Assembly: GCF_008806975.1 (NCBI RefSeq)
Contig: NZ_CP031728.1
Coordinates: 4,815,501-4,879,500, forward strand
Reading direction: 5' to 3'
Length of the DNA: 64,000 nt
Source of the DNA: Cellvibrio sp. KY-GH-1
GTDB taxonomy: Bacteria > Pseudomonadota > Gammaproteobacteria > Pseudomonadales > Cellvibrionaceae
Shown here: positions 1 to 7,708 of the stretch, piece by piece
Layout of the letters: every line of letters begins with the position of its first letter
How positions within the stretch are numbered: position 1 is the first letter of the stretch
The notes under the pieces: model-generated
What the model was told of the DNA's origin: nothing
Database searches by the model: none
What the model saw: only the letters and a program-made list of their open reading frames with translations
Program-made: the position numbers and the translations under genes

Positions 1-392
1 GGTTTTGCCAAATCCGTAACGGCGCCGATGTTATCGCCACTGGCGGTAAAGCTGACTCCATCGCTGTTGACGTTCACCCCTGCGTTACCCTCGCCATTGC
101 CGCGCCAACCACTTGCCATATTCAGGGTAATAACAGTAGTGGCTGCGGATGAGCTGCTGCTGGCCGTAACCGATGAAGGGGCAGCAGAAGACGGTGTAGC
201 TGATGATGGTGCGACTGAAGAGGGTACAGCGGACGACAGGGCCGATGATGGAGCTTCTGAGGAAGGTGTTGACGAAGAACTGATGGGGGGCGCGCTGGAT
301 GCTGGTTTGCTGCTTCCACCTCCGCCGCCACCGCAGGCCGTCAAGCCAAGACTGATTAAAGGTATATAAATAAGCTTTTGGTAATTTTGCAT
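1..392 (-). CDS. Poly-serine lipoprotein, C-terminus cut by window edge
   Basis: The reading frame is open from an ATG at 392 to the left edge, so only the first ~130 residues are visible. The N-terminus is a lipoprotein signal with lipobox LTAC (Cys20), followed by a glycine run and a long Ser/Ala/Pro linker (about residues 27-80). A folded region then begins (around NMASGWRGNGEG). This layout, a lipid anchor plus serine linker plus secreted domain, is common for outer-surface carbohydrate-active proteins of Cellvibrio-like bacteria. The catalytic or binding domain itself lies outside the window, so no function can be given. It follows the acyltransferase gene on the same strand after a 71-bp gap. 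Confidence 0.75.
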   Translation of the reverse strand, partial: MQNYQKLIYIPLISLGLTACGGGGGGSSKPASSAPPISSSSTPSSEAPSSALSSAVPSSVAPSSATPSSAAPSSVTASSSSSAATTVITLNMASGWRGNGEGNAGVNVNSDGVSFTASGDNIGAVTDLAK

Positions 393-463
393 GGTTGGAT
401 CTCTGTCTTATGGTTTATTGTTGTGGTCAATTACACCATAAGTCGCAAAACCCTGTATACCAG

Positions 464-1543
464 TTAGTGTAAGGATTGGTAATTTCGATTATTGGCGGGG
501 GTGTCAGAGGATAACTTTCGGCTAAAAATGCGTTCTAGCAGGGCGCGGCTTTTGCGTTGTAACGGCATTTCAATCATTTGTGAAACCAGCATGGGCAGGG
601 CGGTTGCCAGTGCGGCAACGAGCAGCCAGAGTGGCTGGAAATGATGATGGTCAAGCTGCAACACATGGGCACCGTAGTAGAGCACTAATACGTGGATCAG
701 GTAGATCGAAAAGCTGGCTTGGCCAATTTTGCGCAGTGGCCTGGACGCGAGTAGCCAGCCCGTTGGTTTGCTGTTAAATGACAAAATATAAATCGCCGAA
801 GCGAACGCGATACTAAGGCCCACAGAGTCATAAAAGCTGCGTTCGCTGTAATCCTGGGTAAGCGGGAAGAGTATGGCGGCGAGCGCTAGCAGCTGTAGAG
901 GAATTAACTGCCGTGCCCCTCGATGTGTTTTCCAGTAATTGCGCGGCATTAGTGCGGCCAGTGTGCCGGCTAGGAAAAAGTGCAATTTGTTGGGCAGGCT
1001 AAGGTTGGGCCAAAGGTCATTGGTGACAATCAACACAGCGCACAGAAAACCGGCAAGGGGGAACGCCCATGGCATTTTTTGGCGCAGGCTGAGGCTGTAC
1101 CAGATAACCACAAAAAACAGGTAATACTGGATTTCCAGTGGAATCGACCAGAAGGGGCCGACATTCCCGGCAAGGCCATAGTGGCGGATTATGCTGGTAA
1201 AGCTGTCAATTCGAAGTGGAAAATCCGCGCCTTCCAACAGTGATAGCAAAATGCACAGGCTAATCACCAACCAATAGATCGGCACTATGCGGGTGAAGCG
1301 GGCGATCATGTAATGGCGCAAGGTGTCGCTGTTGCAGGTTTGGTGTGCGTAAAGATAGCCCATCAGGAAGCCGCTCAGCGTAAAAAATACACCAACCCCC
1401 ACCGAACCAATCAACCCAATATAGCCCTCTTTCGGAATGTGAGATACCACCACAAACAGGCAAGCAAGCGCGCGCAGGCCGTCCAGATTGGGCATTTTTT
1501 CCATCGTGGGGTTGTGTTTTTCAGCGTGGGTATAAGTTGCCAT
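464..1543 (-). CDS. Acyltransferase 3 family membrane protein
   Basis: The 359-residue protein belongs to the acyltransferase 3 (OafA/YrhL-like) family of multi-pass inner-membrane enzymes, which transfer acetyl or other acyl groups to cell-surface sugars. The N-terminus carries the family start motif NLDGLRALA followed by a hydrophobic helix with a conserved His (VVVSHIP). About ten hydrophobic segments follow, including the FFTLSGFLMGYLY stretch typical of the family. The ATG at 1543 is preceded by GGAG at suitable spacing; an internal Met at residue 14 (MEKMPNLDG) is a possible alternative. The acceptor is not deducible. No sugar-biosynthesis genes adjoin it. Confidence 0.85.
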   Translation of the reverse strand: MATYTHAEKHNPTMEKMPNLDGLRALACLFVVVSHIPKEGYIGLIGSVGVGVFFTLSGFLMGYLYAHQTCNSDTLRHYMIARFTRIVPIYWLVISLCILLSLLEGADFPLRIDSFTSIIRHYGLAGNVGPFWSIPLEIQYYLFFVVIWYSLSLRQKMPWAFPLAGFLCAVLIVTNDLWPNLSLPNKLHFFLAGTLAALMPRNYWKTHRGARQLIPLQLLALAAILFPLTQDYSERSFYDSVGLSIAFASAIYILSFNSKPTGWLLASRPLRKIGQASFSIYLIHVLVLYYGAHVLQLDHHHFQPLWLLVAALATALPMLVSQMIEMPLQRKSRALLERIFSRKLSSDTPANNRNYQSLH

Positions 1544-1662
1544 TGGCTCCGCCTCTGTACCCCTTCCAATGCGTCGGGGCTGACTAAACAGGTATCGTCG
1601 TTATGCGAGCAAAATTTGATCCATTTGTTAATCGTGTCGCAATTTAGTTATTGGAGGGCAAT

Positions 1663-1696
1663 AAAAAAGGCGATTCACTCACGTGAATCGCCTTTT
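1663..1696 (-). terminator. Rho-independent terminator of the sugar symporter gene
   Basis: A perfect 10-bp stem (GGCGATTCAC / GTGAATCGCC) with a 4-base loop is flanked by an A-run on the left and a T-run on the right. On the minus strand it lies 20 bp after the symporter stop codon and ends in a T-tract, so it should end that transcript. Confidence 0.85.
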
Positions 1697-1715
1697 AAGG
1701 GAGGCTTGTAAGTAA

Positions 1716-3128
1716 TTAGCCTTCCATTTGCTCCAACTCTTTACCCTTGGTTTCTTTGATGTACCACATCACAAAGAACACGGAGAAGAGCGAGAAGAAG
1801 GTATAGATACTGTAAGCACCCGCCAAACCGATTGCTGAAGCGAGCAGCATTGGGAAGGTCCAGGTAATCAGGAAGTTTGCCCCCCATTGTGCAAGGCCAG
1901 CAATTGCTAGCGCAGAGCCGCGCATTTGGTTGGGGAACATTTCGCCAAGCATAATCCACACTACCGGGCCCCATGACATATTAAAGAACACCACGTACAC
2001 GTTAGCCGCAATCAGCGCCAGCAGGCCGTTGCCGGACGACAATTGCAGCTTGCCTGCTTCATCCACTGGTGCACCCGCGAATGCGAACGCAACGAGTGCC
2101 AAAGTGATCGTCATGCCAATAGAGCCAACCCACAACAGTGGCTTGCGGCCTACTTTATCTACCAGGAAGAATGTAATGAAACAGGCGCCGATGCTGACGG
2201 CACCAGAGAGGACGTTGGTTAAAAGTGCATCGCTTTCAGAGAATCCTGCGGCCTGCCAAAGTACCGCACCATAGTAGAATACAACGTTGATCCCGACGAA
2301 TTGCTGCAGTACCGCCAAGCCAAAACCGATCCAAACGATGGGGCGGATTTTGCCAGTGGCCTTGTTTACCAGATCGCGGAAGCTGGGTTTGTGGTCGTGG
2401 GCCAGGGTGTCGTAAATTTCTTTCACTTTGTCATCAGCTTTATTGCCGTAAAGCTTTGCAAGGACAGCTTTGGCTTTGTCGTTTTTTCCACTTGCGACCA
2501 GAAAGCGCGGACTTTCCGGGATAAGGAATAGTGCGAGGAAGAACAGACCGGCGGGAATTAATTCCATCCAGAACATCCAGCGCCAGGTTTCATATCCGCC
2601 CCAGAAAATGGCGGTGGAGCCACCAGCCGAATCAGCCAGGAAGTAGTTGCTTAAGAAGGAAAAAAACAGACCGGAGATAATAGCAATTTGCTGAATAGAG
2701 CTGAGTTTGCCACGATACTGCGCCGGCGCGACTTCGGAGATATAAGCAGGGCAAATAATACTCGCTGCCCCTACCGCTAAGCCGCCAATAACGCGGTAGA
2801 TAATGAACTCAACCGAGCCGGTTGCAATACCCGAGCCCCACGCAGAAATAATAAATAGCACCGATGAAACCATCAGCACCCACCAACGACCGTATTTGTC
2901 CGCCCATTGGCCCGCAAAAAATGCACCGACTGCACAGCCTAGCAGCATCGACGAAACGCTAAAGCCGGTACCCATAGAGTTGGAATTAAAGGCTTTTTGC
3001 AGTCCATCAACGGTGCCGTTGATTACGCCGCTATCGTAGCCGAAAAGGAATCCGCCAATAGTGGCGATTAGGCTAATAAGGATTACAAATCCCATATTTG
3101 CCTGGGTTGAGCTGGAAGTCTCGTTCAT
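1716..3128 (-). CDS. MFS sugar:H+ symporter, probably D-xylose
   Basis: The 470-residue protein is a member of the sugar porter branch of the major facilitator superfamily (XylE/GalP/GLUT-like). It has twelve predicted membrane segments and the diagnostic motifs: GGFLFGYDSGVINGT in TM1, DKYGRW between TM2 and TM3, PESPRFL before the central loop, QQFVGINVVFYYG in TM7, VDKVGRKP in the second half, and the PETKG-like ending KETKGKELEQ. Because it lies beside a Nudix-type sugar regulator, xylB and xylA, xylose is the most likely substrate, but arabinose or glucose cannot be excluded. A strong terminator follows it. The 244-bp leader upstream separates it from the regulator gene on the same strand. 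Confidence 0.88.
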   Translation of the reverse strand: MNETSSSTQANMGFVILISLIATIGGFLFGYDSGVINGTVDGLQKAFNSNSMGTGFSVSSMLLGCAVGAFFAGQWADKYGRWWVLMVSSVLFIISAWGSGIATGSVEFIIYRVIGGLAVGAASIICPAYISEVAPAQYRGKLSSIQQIAIISGLFFSFLSNYFLADSAGGSTAIFWGGYETWRWMFWMELIPAGLFFLALFLIPESPRFLVASGKNDKAKAVLAKLYGNKADDKVKEIYDTLAHDHKPSFRDLVNKATGKIRPIVWIGFGLAVLQQFVGINVVFYYGAVLWQAAGFSESDALLTNVLSGAVSIGACFITFFLVDKVGRKPLLWVGSIGMTITLALVAFAFAGAPVDEAGKLQLSSGNGLLALIAANVYVVFFNMSWGPVVWIMLGEMFPNQMRGSALAIAGLAQWGANFLITWTFPMLLASAIGLAGAYSIYTFFSLFSVFFVMWYIKETKGKELEQMEG

Positions 3129-3266
3129 GGTTATACCTGTTATTTGATTTATCTTTATATGCCCGCCCGGAGGCTGGCTTTTAATTGCCGCTGGTTCGAC
3201 GGCGCGACCTTAACACAGAAGCCGGGTTGCGGGCAGTGTGCGCGGAGGTATGGTCTGAAAATGGAA

Positions 3267-3289
3267 TCGCCAGTCTTGTGAACTGGCGA
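3267..3289. other. Intergenic hairpin between regulator and symporter
   Basis: An 8-bp perfect inverted repeat (TCGCCAGT / ACTGGCGA, 7-base loop) sits between the end of the regulator gene and the start of the symporter gene, both on the minus strand. No T-run follows, so it is not a clear intrinsic terminator. It may be an RNA stability hairpin or an operator. Confidence 0.35.
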
Positions 3290-3372
3290 ATCGCAGTGGG
3301 AGGAGATACTAAATCAATATGGTTTTGCTGACTATATGGTGTGCATCAAACAAACGTTAATTCGCCCATAAA

Positions 3373-4104
3373 TCAAATTTCAAACGCAAAACCTGATTCG
3401 GATAAATCCTTGTAGGCCTCGGCATCAAACCGGTAAAGGCTTGCAGCGCGATGTGGCACGCCCTGTTGTTTTTCGTTGCAAGGCGTCAGAAGGTTCATCT
3501 TCATGATCTTACGGCGGAAGTTGGGTTTATCCAGTTTGGTATTGAGGATCGCCTCATACAATGCCTGCAATTGCAGCAGAGTGAATTTCTCGGGCAACAG
3601 GTTGAAGCCAATAGGCTGGTGGCAAACTTGATGGCGGAGAACCTTTAAACCGTGAGCTACAATTTCAGCATGGTCGTAAACCAGATCCGGCAAGTTATTT
3701 ACGCTTTGCCAGTTAACATCCGCGGCGCTCTGACCTGCCACCAGCGAAAATTTATCTGCGCTTACCAGCGCGTAGTAGGCGATGGTTACAACACGTTCAT
3801 TGGGGAAGCGATCAACCCGGCCAAAGGTTTTCAATTGTTCCAGGTAGAGCTCGCGTACGCCGGTCAACTCTTCAAGTAGGCGATAGGCGGCATCGCGAAG
3901 GTTTTCGTCGTGGCGAATCCAGCCGCCGGGAAGCGCCCACTTGCCTTGGTGCAAAGGGTCGGTTTGCTTCACTAACAGGATTTTCAGTTCGTCGTTATCC
4001 AAACCGAAAACCAGGTTGTCGATAGATAGCGCTTTAATGACGTCAGCCGGGAGATTAGGGGAGCCTATATTGGTTTGGCCACCTGGAATGTGGGTGTTGG
4101 GCAC
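3373..4104 (-). CDS. NrtR-family Nudix-like transcriptional regulator of pentose genes
   Basis: The 243-residue protein combines an N-terminal Nudix fold (about residues 25-150) with a C-terminal winged helix (LQALYEAILNTKLDKPNFRR and onward), the architecture of NrtR-type regulators. The Nudix box at 61-83 is degenerate. Gly61, Glu67, Arg75, Glu79 and Gly82 remain, but the two other metal-binding Glu positions are Leu (76 and 80), so hydrolysis is unlikely and the domain is probably a ligand sensor. Related proteins control sugar catabolism in some bacteria, for example the AraR of Bacteroides. The start is a GTG with AAGGAG seven bases upstream. It is divergent from xylB and upstream of the symporter, which points to local control of xylose use. 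The effector is not known. Confidence 0.82.
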   Translation of the reverse strand: MPNTHIPGGQTNIGSPNLPADVIKALSIDNLVFGLDNDELKILLVKQTDPLHQGKWALPGGWIRHDENLRDAAYRLLEELTGVRELYLEQLKTFGRVDRFPNERVVTIAYYALVSADKFSLVAGQSAADVNWQSVNNLPDLVYDHAEIVAHGLKVLRHQVCHQPIGFNLLPEKFTLLQLQALYEAILNTKLDKPNFRRKIMKMNLLTPCNEKQQGVPHRAASLYRFDAEAYKDLSESGFAFEI

Positions 4105-4560
4105 TGCAATCTCCTTGGAGGCTTGCTTTGGTTAAGTTGTTGTTAGTTGATTGTTATAGGCACCTATTGTCGAGATGCCTGATAGGTCGAGCCAATGGCG
4201 CATTGTATAAGCCGATTCGATATTGGTCGAGAGCCGGCGCTCGATAGGCGGGGTGCGGGCCTGGCGGGCGAACCGTTGGCTTCCAGGTTGTTTGCTCCCG
4301 AATGCCAATCGCTAATGGTTATAGCCGGCAAAATGTAATCGGTGCCATATTTTTTGGCGCCTCTGTTACTTAATCCACATTTTTTTTGCGGTTAACGGAG
4401 ATTTACTGCTTTTTATCTTGTTGTCAGATGGACAATAAGCTATGCTATAGGCATCGTAATAAGCGCATTGCGGGATTGCTAATCATAAGAGCGCAGTGTC
4501 TTCAATTTGGTGCCGGTGTTTTGTATCCGGACAACAACCATCGCTAATTAGTGAGTCTTT
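4105..4560. promoter_or_regulatory. Divergent control region between the Nudix regulator and xylB
   Basis: This 456-bp gap has no gene. A possible sigma70 promoter for xylB is TTGTTG (4418-4423), a 17-bp spacer and TATGCT (4441-4446). The octamer TATAGGCA occurs at 4155-4162 and again at 4446-4453. At the first place it is part of an inverted repeat, ATAGG-CA-CCTAT (4156-4167). The pair flanks the region and could be operators for the regulator. That reading is an inference from position only. Confidence 0.4.
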
Positions 4561-6045
4561 ATGCTGTTTCTTGGTATTGATGTTGGTAGTTCCTCGGTCA
4601 AGTTATCTGTGCTGGATGGACAAACTGGCAAAAGCCTGGGGGCTTTGTCTTATCCCGATTCTGAGTTGGCCATCGAAAGCCCGCAGCCGGGTTTTGCTGA
4701 ACAGAACCCGGATACCTGGTGGGATTGTGTGCGCCAGGGTTTCGCGCGTTTAGTGGCGCGCGGCACCTTCAATGCGCAGCACATCGATGCGATTGGTATC
4801 TCTTACCAAATGCATGGATTGGTTGTCGTCGATAAAAATCAGCAAGTATTGCGTCCTTCCATAATCTGGTGTGACAGCCGCGCAGTGCCCTTAGGCAACA
4901 AAGCGCTTACTGATTTGGGGCACGATTATTGTTTTGGTCATTTATTAAATTCACCGGGCAACTTCACTGCCGCGAAATTGCGTTGGGTGCAAGAAAATCA
5001 GCCTGAGCTGTTTGCACGTATCCACAAAATTATGCTGCCGGGCGATTTCATCGCGATGAAATTATCGGGCGTGATTACTACTACAGCATCCGGATTGTCG
5101 GAAGGCACGCTGTGGGACTTTAAAGAAAACCGCGTTGCCTCTGAGTTGCTTGCGCATTGGGGTATCGATGTCAATGTAATTCCGGAAATTGTTCCCAGCT
5201 TTGGGGTGCAATCCATTGTTAGCGATGCTATCGCGGCGGAGTTGGGTTTGCGTTCCGGGGTAAAAATTTGTTATCGCGCTGGAGATCAACCGAACAACGC
5301 ATTTAGTTTGAATGTATTGGAACCCGGTGAAGTTGCTGCAACGGCGGGAACTTCCGGTGTTATTTACGGTGTGACTGATCAGCCTGCAGCGGACACTGCA
5401 TCGCGGGTAAATACCTTCTTGCACGTGACCAGCACTGAAGAGAAAAAACGCAACGGCGTTCTTGTATGTGTAAACGGTTGTGGTCGTTTGTATTCGTGGT
5501 TGCGCCAAACCATCAGTGCAGCGGGCGCCACTCCGACGTATCCGCAATTGAATGCGTTGGCGCAAGCGGTGCCGGTAGGTAGTGAAGGTTTGTTGTTCCA
5601 TCCGTTCGGCAATGGCGCCGAACGTATTTTCCAAAATAAAAATCTCGGCGCGCAATTGCGTAATCTGGACTTCAATCGCCATGGATTGGGTCATATGGTA
5701 CGCGCCGCGCAAGAGGGAATCGTGTTTTCGCTCAATCAGGGTTTCGATGTATTGAAATCACTGGGTGGCAGTTGTGAAGTGGTTCGCGCCGGTAAAGGCA
5801 ATATGTTTTTGAGCGAAGTCTTCGCGCAAACTTTTGCCAATACCACGCAAGCGGCTGTGGAAATGTTTGAAACCGATGGTGCTGAGGGTGCAGCGCGCGC
5901 AGCAGCATTGGGCAGTGGTTATTACGCTTCAGCGACTGAAGCGTTTACCGGGTTGACGCGTTTGAGTGTGGTAGAACCACAAGCAGCACAGTTTGCCCAG
6001 TATCAGGATGCTTATCAAAATTGGGTTGCGCTGTTACCGAAGTAA
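4561..6045 (+). CDS. xylB: Xylulokinase
   Basis: The 494-residue FGGY-family sugar kinase phosphorylates D-xylulose to xylulose 5-phosphate, the second step of the isomerase pathway, in the cytoplasm. The N-terminus has the phosphate-binding LGIDVGSSSVKLSVLD motif. The substrate region reads GISYQMHGLVVVD, close to the QMHG motif of xylulokinases, and RAGDQPNNAF contains the catalytic-base region. The length is normal for XylB (about 480-500). The ATG has only a weak ribosome-binding site. xylA follows after 65-75 bp on the same strand, and together they form the core xylose operon. Confidence 0.93.
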   Translation: MLFLGIDVGSSSVKLSVLDGQTGKSLGALSYPDSELAIESPQPGFAEQNPDTWWDCVRQGFARLVARGTFNAQHIDAIGISYQMHGLVVVDKNQQVLRPSIIWCDSRAVPLGNKALTDLGHDYCFGHLLNSPGNFTAAKLRWVQENQPELFARIHKIMLPGDFIAMKLSGVITTTASGLSEGTLWDFKENRVASELLAHWGIDVNVIPEIVPSFGVQSIVSDAIAAELGLRSGVKICYRAGDQPNNAFSLNVLEPGEVAATAGTSGVIYGVTDQPAADTASRVNTFLHVTSTEEKKRNGVLVCVNGCGRLYSWLRQTISAAGATPTYPQLNALAQAVPVGSEGLLFHPFGNGAERIFQNKNLGAQLRNLDFNRHGLGHMVRAAQEGIVFSLNQGFDVLKSLGGSCEVVRAGKGNMFLSEVFAQTFANTTQAAVEMFETDGAEGAARAAALGSGYYASATEAFTGLTRLSVVEPQAAQFAQYQDAYQNWVALLPK

Positions 6046-6119
6046 TCGGCAAGCAAGGCCCGGTTTTGATAAACAAGTTATTTGAATAGTGTTAGTAAAA
6101 AATCCTCAAGGTGAAAATT

Positions 6120-7451
6120 ATGAGTATTGTTCTCGGTAGCAAAGAATACTTCCCCGGTATTGGCAAGATTGGTTACGAAGGTCCGGATTCTGACAATCCA
6201 TTAGCATTTAAATACTACGATGAAAATCGCGTAGTTGCCGGCAAAACCTTGAAAGAGCATTTCAGATTTGCCACTTGCTACTGGCACAGTTTCTGCGGCG
6301 CTGGTCATGATCCATTCGGTCCAGGCACCAAAATTTTCCCATGGGCAGCAACGCAAGATCCAATTGCGCGCGCGCATGAAAAAATGGACGCAGCGTTTGA
6401 ATTTATTACCAAGCTCGGCACTCCGTATTATTGCTTTCATGATGTTGACCTGATTGACGAAGGTCCATCACGTGCAGAAACGTCCAAGCGTCTGCAAACC
6501 ATCGTTGAATACGCTAAGCAAAAGCAAGCGGCTTCTGGTGTGAAATTATTGTGGGGTACTGCAAACCTGTTCTCTAACCCACGTTACATGAATGGAGCTT
6601 CAACCAACCCGGATTTCAACGTGGTGGCTTATGCCGGTGCGCAATTGAAAGACGCGCTGGATGCAACCATCGCCCTGAATGGCGAAAACTATGTGTTCTG
6701 GGGCGGTCGCGAAGGTTATATGAGCCTGCTCAACACTGACATGAAGCGTGAGCAAGAACATATGGCGCGCTTCCTGACTATGGCTCGCGATTACGCGCGT
6801 GCACAAGGCTTTAAAGGTGTGTTCTTCATTGAACCAAAGCCAATGGAGCCATCAAAACACCAATACGATTTCGATGCTGAAACGGTAATTGGTTTCTTGC
6901 GTCACCACGGTTTGGATAAAGATTTTAAATTAAATCTGGAAACCAATCACGCTACTTTGGCTGGTCACACCATGTGCCACGATATGCAAGCAGCCGCTAA
7001 CGCAGGCATGTTGGGTTCTTTGGATGCTAACCGCGGTGATTACCAAAATGCGTGGGATACTGACCAGTTCCCGTACAACATCAACGAAACTGTTGAGATG
7101 ATGTTGGTATTCTTGCGCGCTGGCGGCCTGCAGGGCGGTGGTGTGAACTTTGATGCGAAAGTACGTCGTAACTCACCAGATCCAGTAGATATGTTCTATG
7201 GCCATATCGGTGGTATGGATACGTTCGCGCGTGCGTTGATTATCGCTGATAGCCTGATCCAACAATCTCCATTGGAAGGCTTGCGTAAAGATCGTTACAG
7301 CAGCTTCGATGCGGGTAACGGTGCCGCGTACGAACAAGGTAAATTGACTCTGCAACAACTGGCCGATATCGGCAATAAAGGCGGTGAAGTCACTCTGCAA
7401 AGTGGTCGTCAAGAGTTGTACGAAAACATTATCAACCGTTACATTCGTTAA
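6120..7451 (+). CDS. xylA: Xylose isomerase
   Basis: The 443-residue enzyme interconverts D-xylose and D-xylulose. Family motifs are clear: [10 protein letters not shown] with the catalytic His, [29 protein letters not shown] and [14 protein letters not shown] with metal-binding acidic residues, and SLDANRGD. The size matches class II isomerases such as E. coli XylA (440). A GTG at 6111 would add three residues, but AAGGTG is placed eight bases before the ATG at 6120, so that start is preferred. It follows xylB and is closed by a strong terminator at 7492. Confidence 0.95.
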   Translation: MSIVLGSKEYFPGIGKIGYEGPDSDNPLAFKYYDENRVVAGKTLKEHFRFATCYWHSFCGAGHDPFGPGTKIFPWAATQDPIARAHEKMDAAFEFITKLGTPYYCFHDVDLIDEGPSRAETSKRLQTIVEYAKQKQAASGVKLLWGTANLFSNPRYMNGASTNPDFNVVAYAGAQLKDALDATIALNGENYVFWGGREGYMSLLNTDMKREQEHMARFLTMARDYARAQGFKGVFFIEPKPMEPSKHQYDFDAETVIGFLRHHGLDKDFKLNLETNHATLAGHTMCHDMQAAANAGMLGSLDANRGDYQNAWDTDQFPYNINETVEMMLVFLRAGGLQGGGVNFDAKVRRNSPDPVDMFYGHIGGMDTFARALIIADSLIQQSPLEGLRKDRYSSFDAGNGAAYEQGKLTLQQLADIGNKGGEVTLQSGRQELYENIINRYIR

Positions 7452-7491
7452 TACAGACGTTTTCGTTCAGTTTTTTCTAGCAAAGCCTCTG

Positions 7492-7539
7492 GCCGCTAAT
7501 AATCACCCCAGCAGTGGGGTGATGTTTAGCGGCTTTTTT
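7492..7539 (+). terminator. Rho-independent terminator after xylBA
   Basis: A two-part hairpin (GCCGCTAA...TTAGCGGC enclosing ATCACCCC...GGGGTGAT) is followed by six T residues. It lies 40 bp past the xylA stop, so the following GH3 gene probably has its own promoter or depends on read-through. Confidence 0.88.
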
Positions 7540-7708
7540 GTGGGCGCGATTTAAGGAATTAAAAACAGTAAATTTCGACCGGCACTGTAAGGCATGCGCT
7601 AGAGTTATGGGCGCGGTCAGTCGCTTGGGCGCGATCGTTGAATTCAAAAGCTTCCCCGCAATACGTTTAATAACTATTAAAAAATATCGACATCTAGAGG
7701 GCAATAGT

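Noticed and set aside
5062..5712. 216-codon frame on the minus strand
   Set aside because: It is antisense to xylB, which has full family motifs; the frame has no recognisable protein features.
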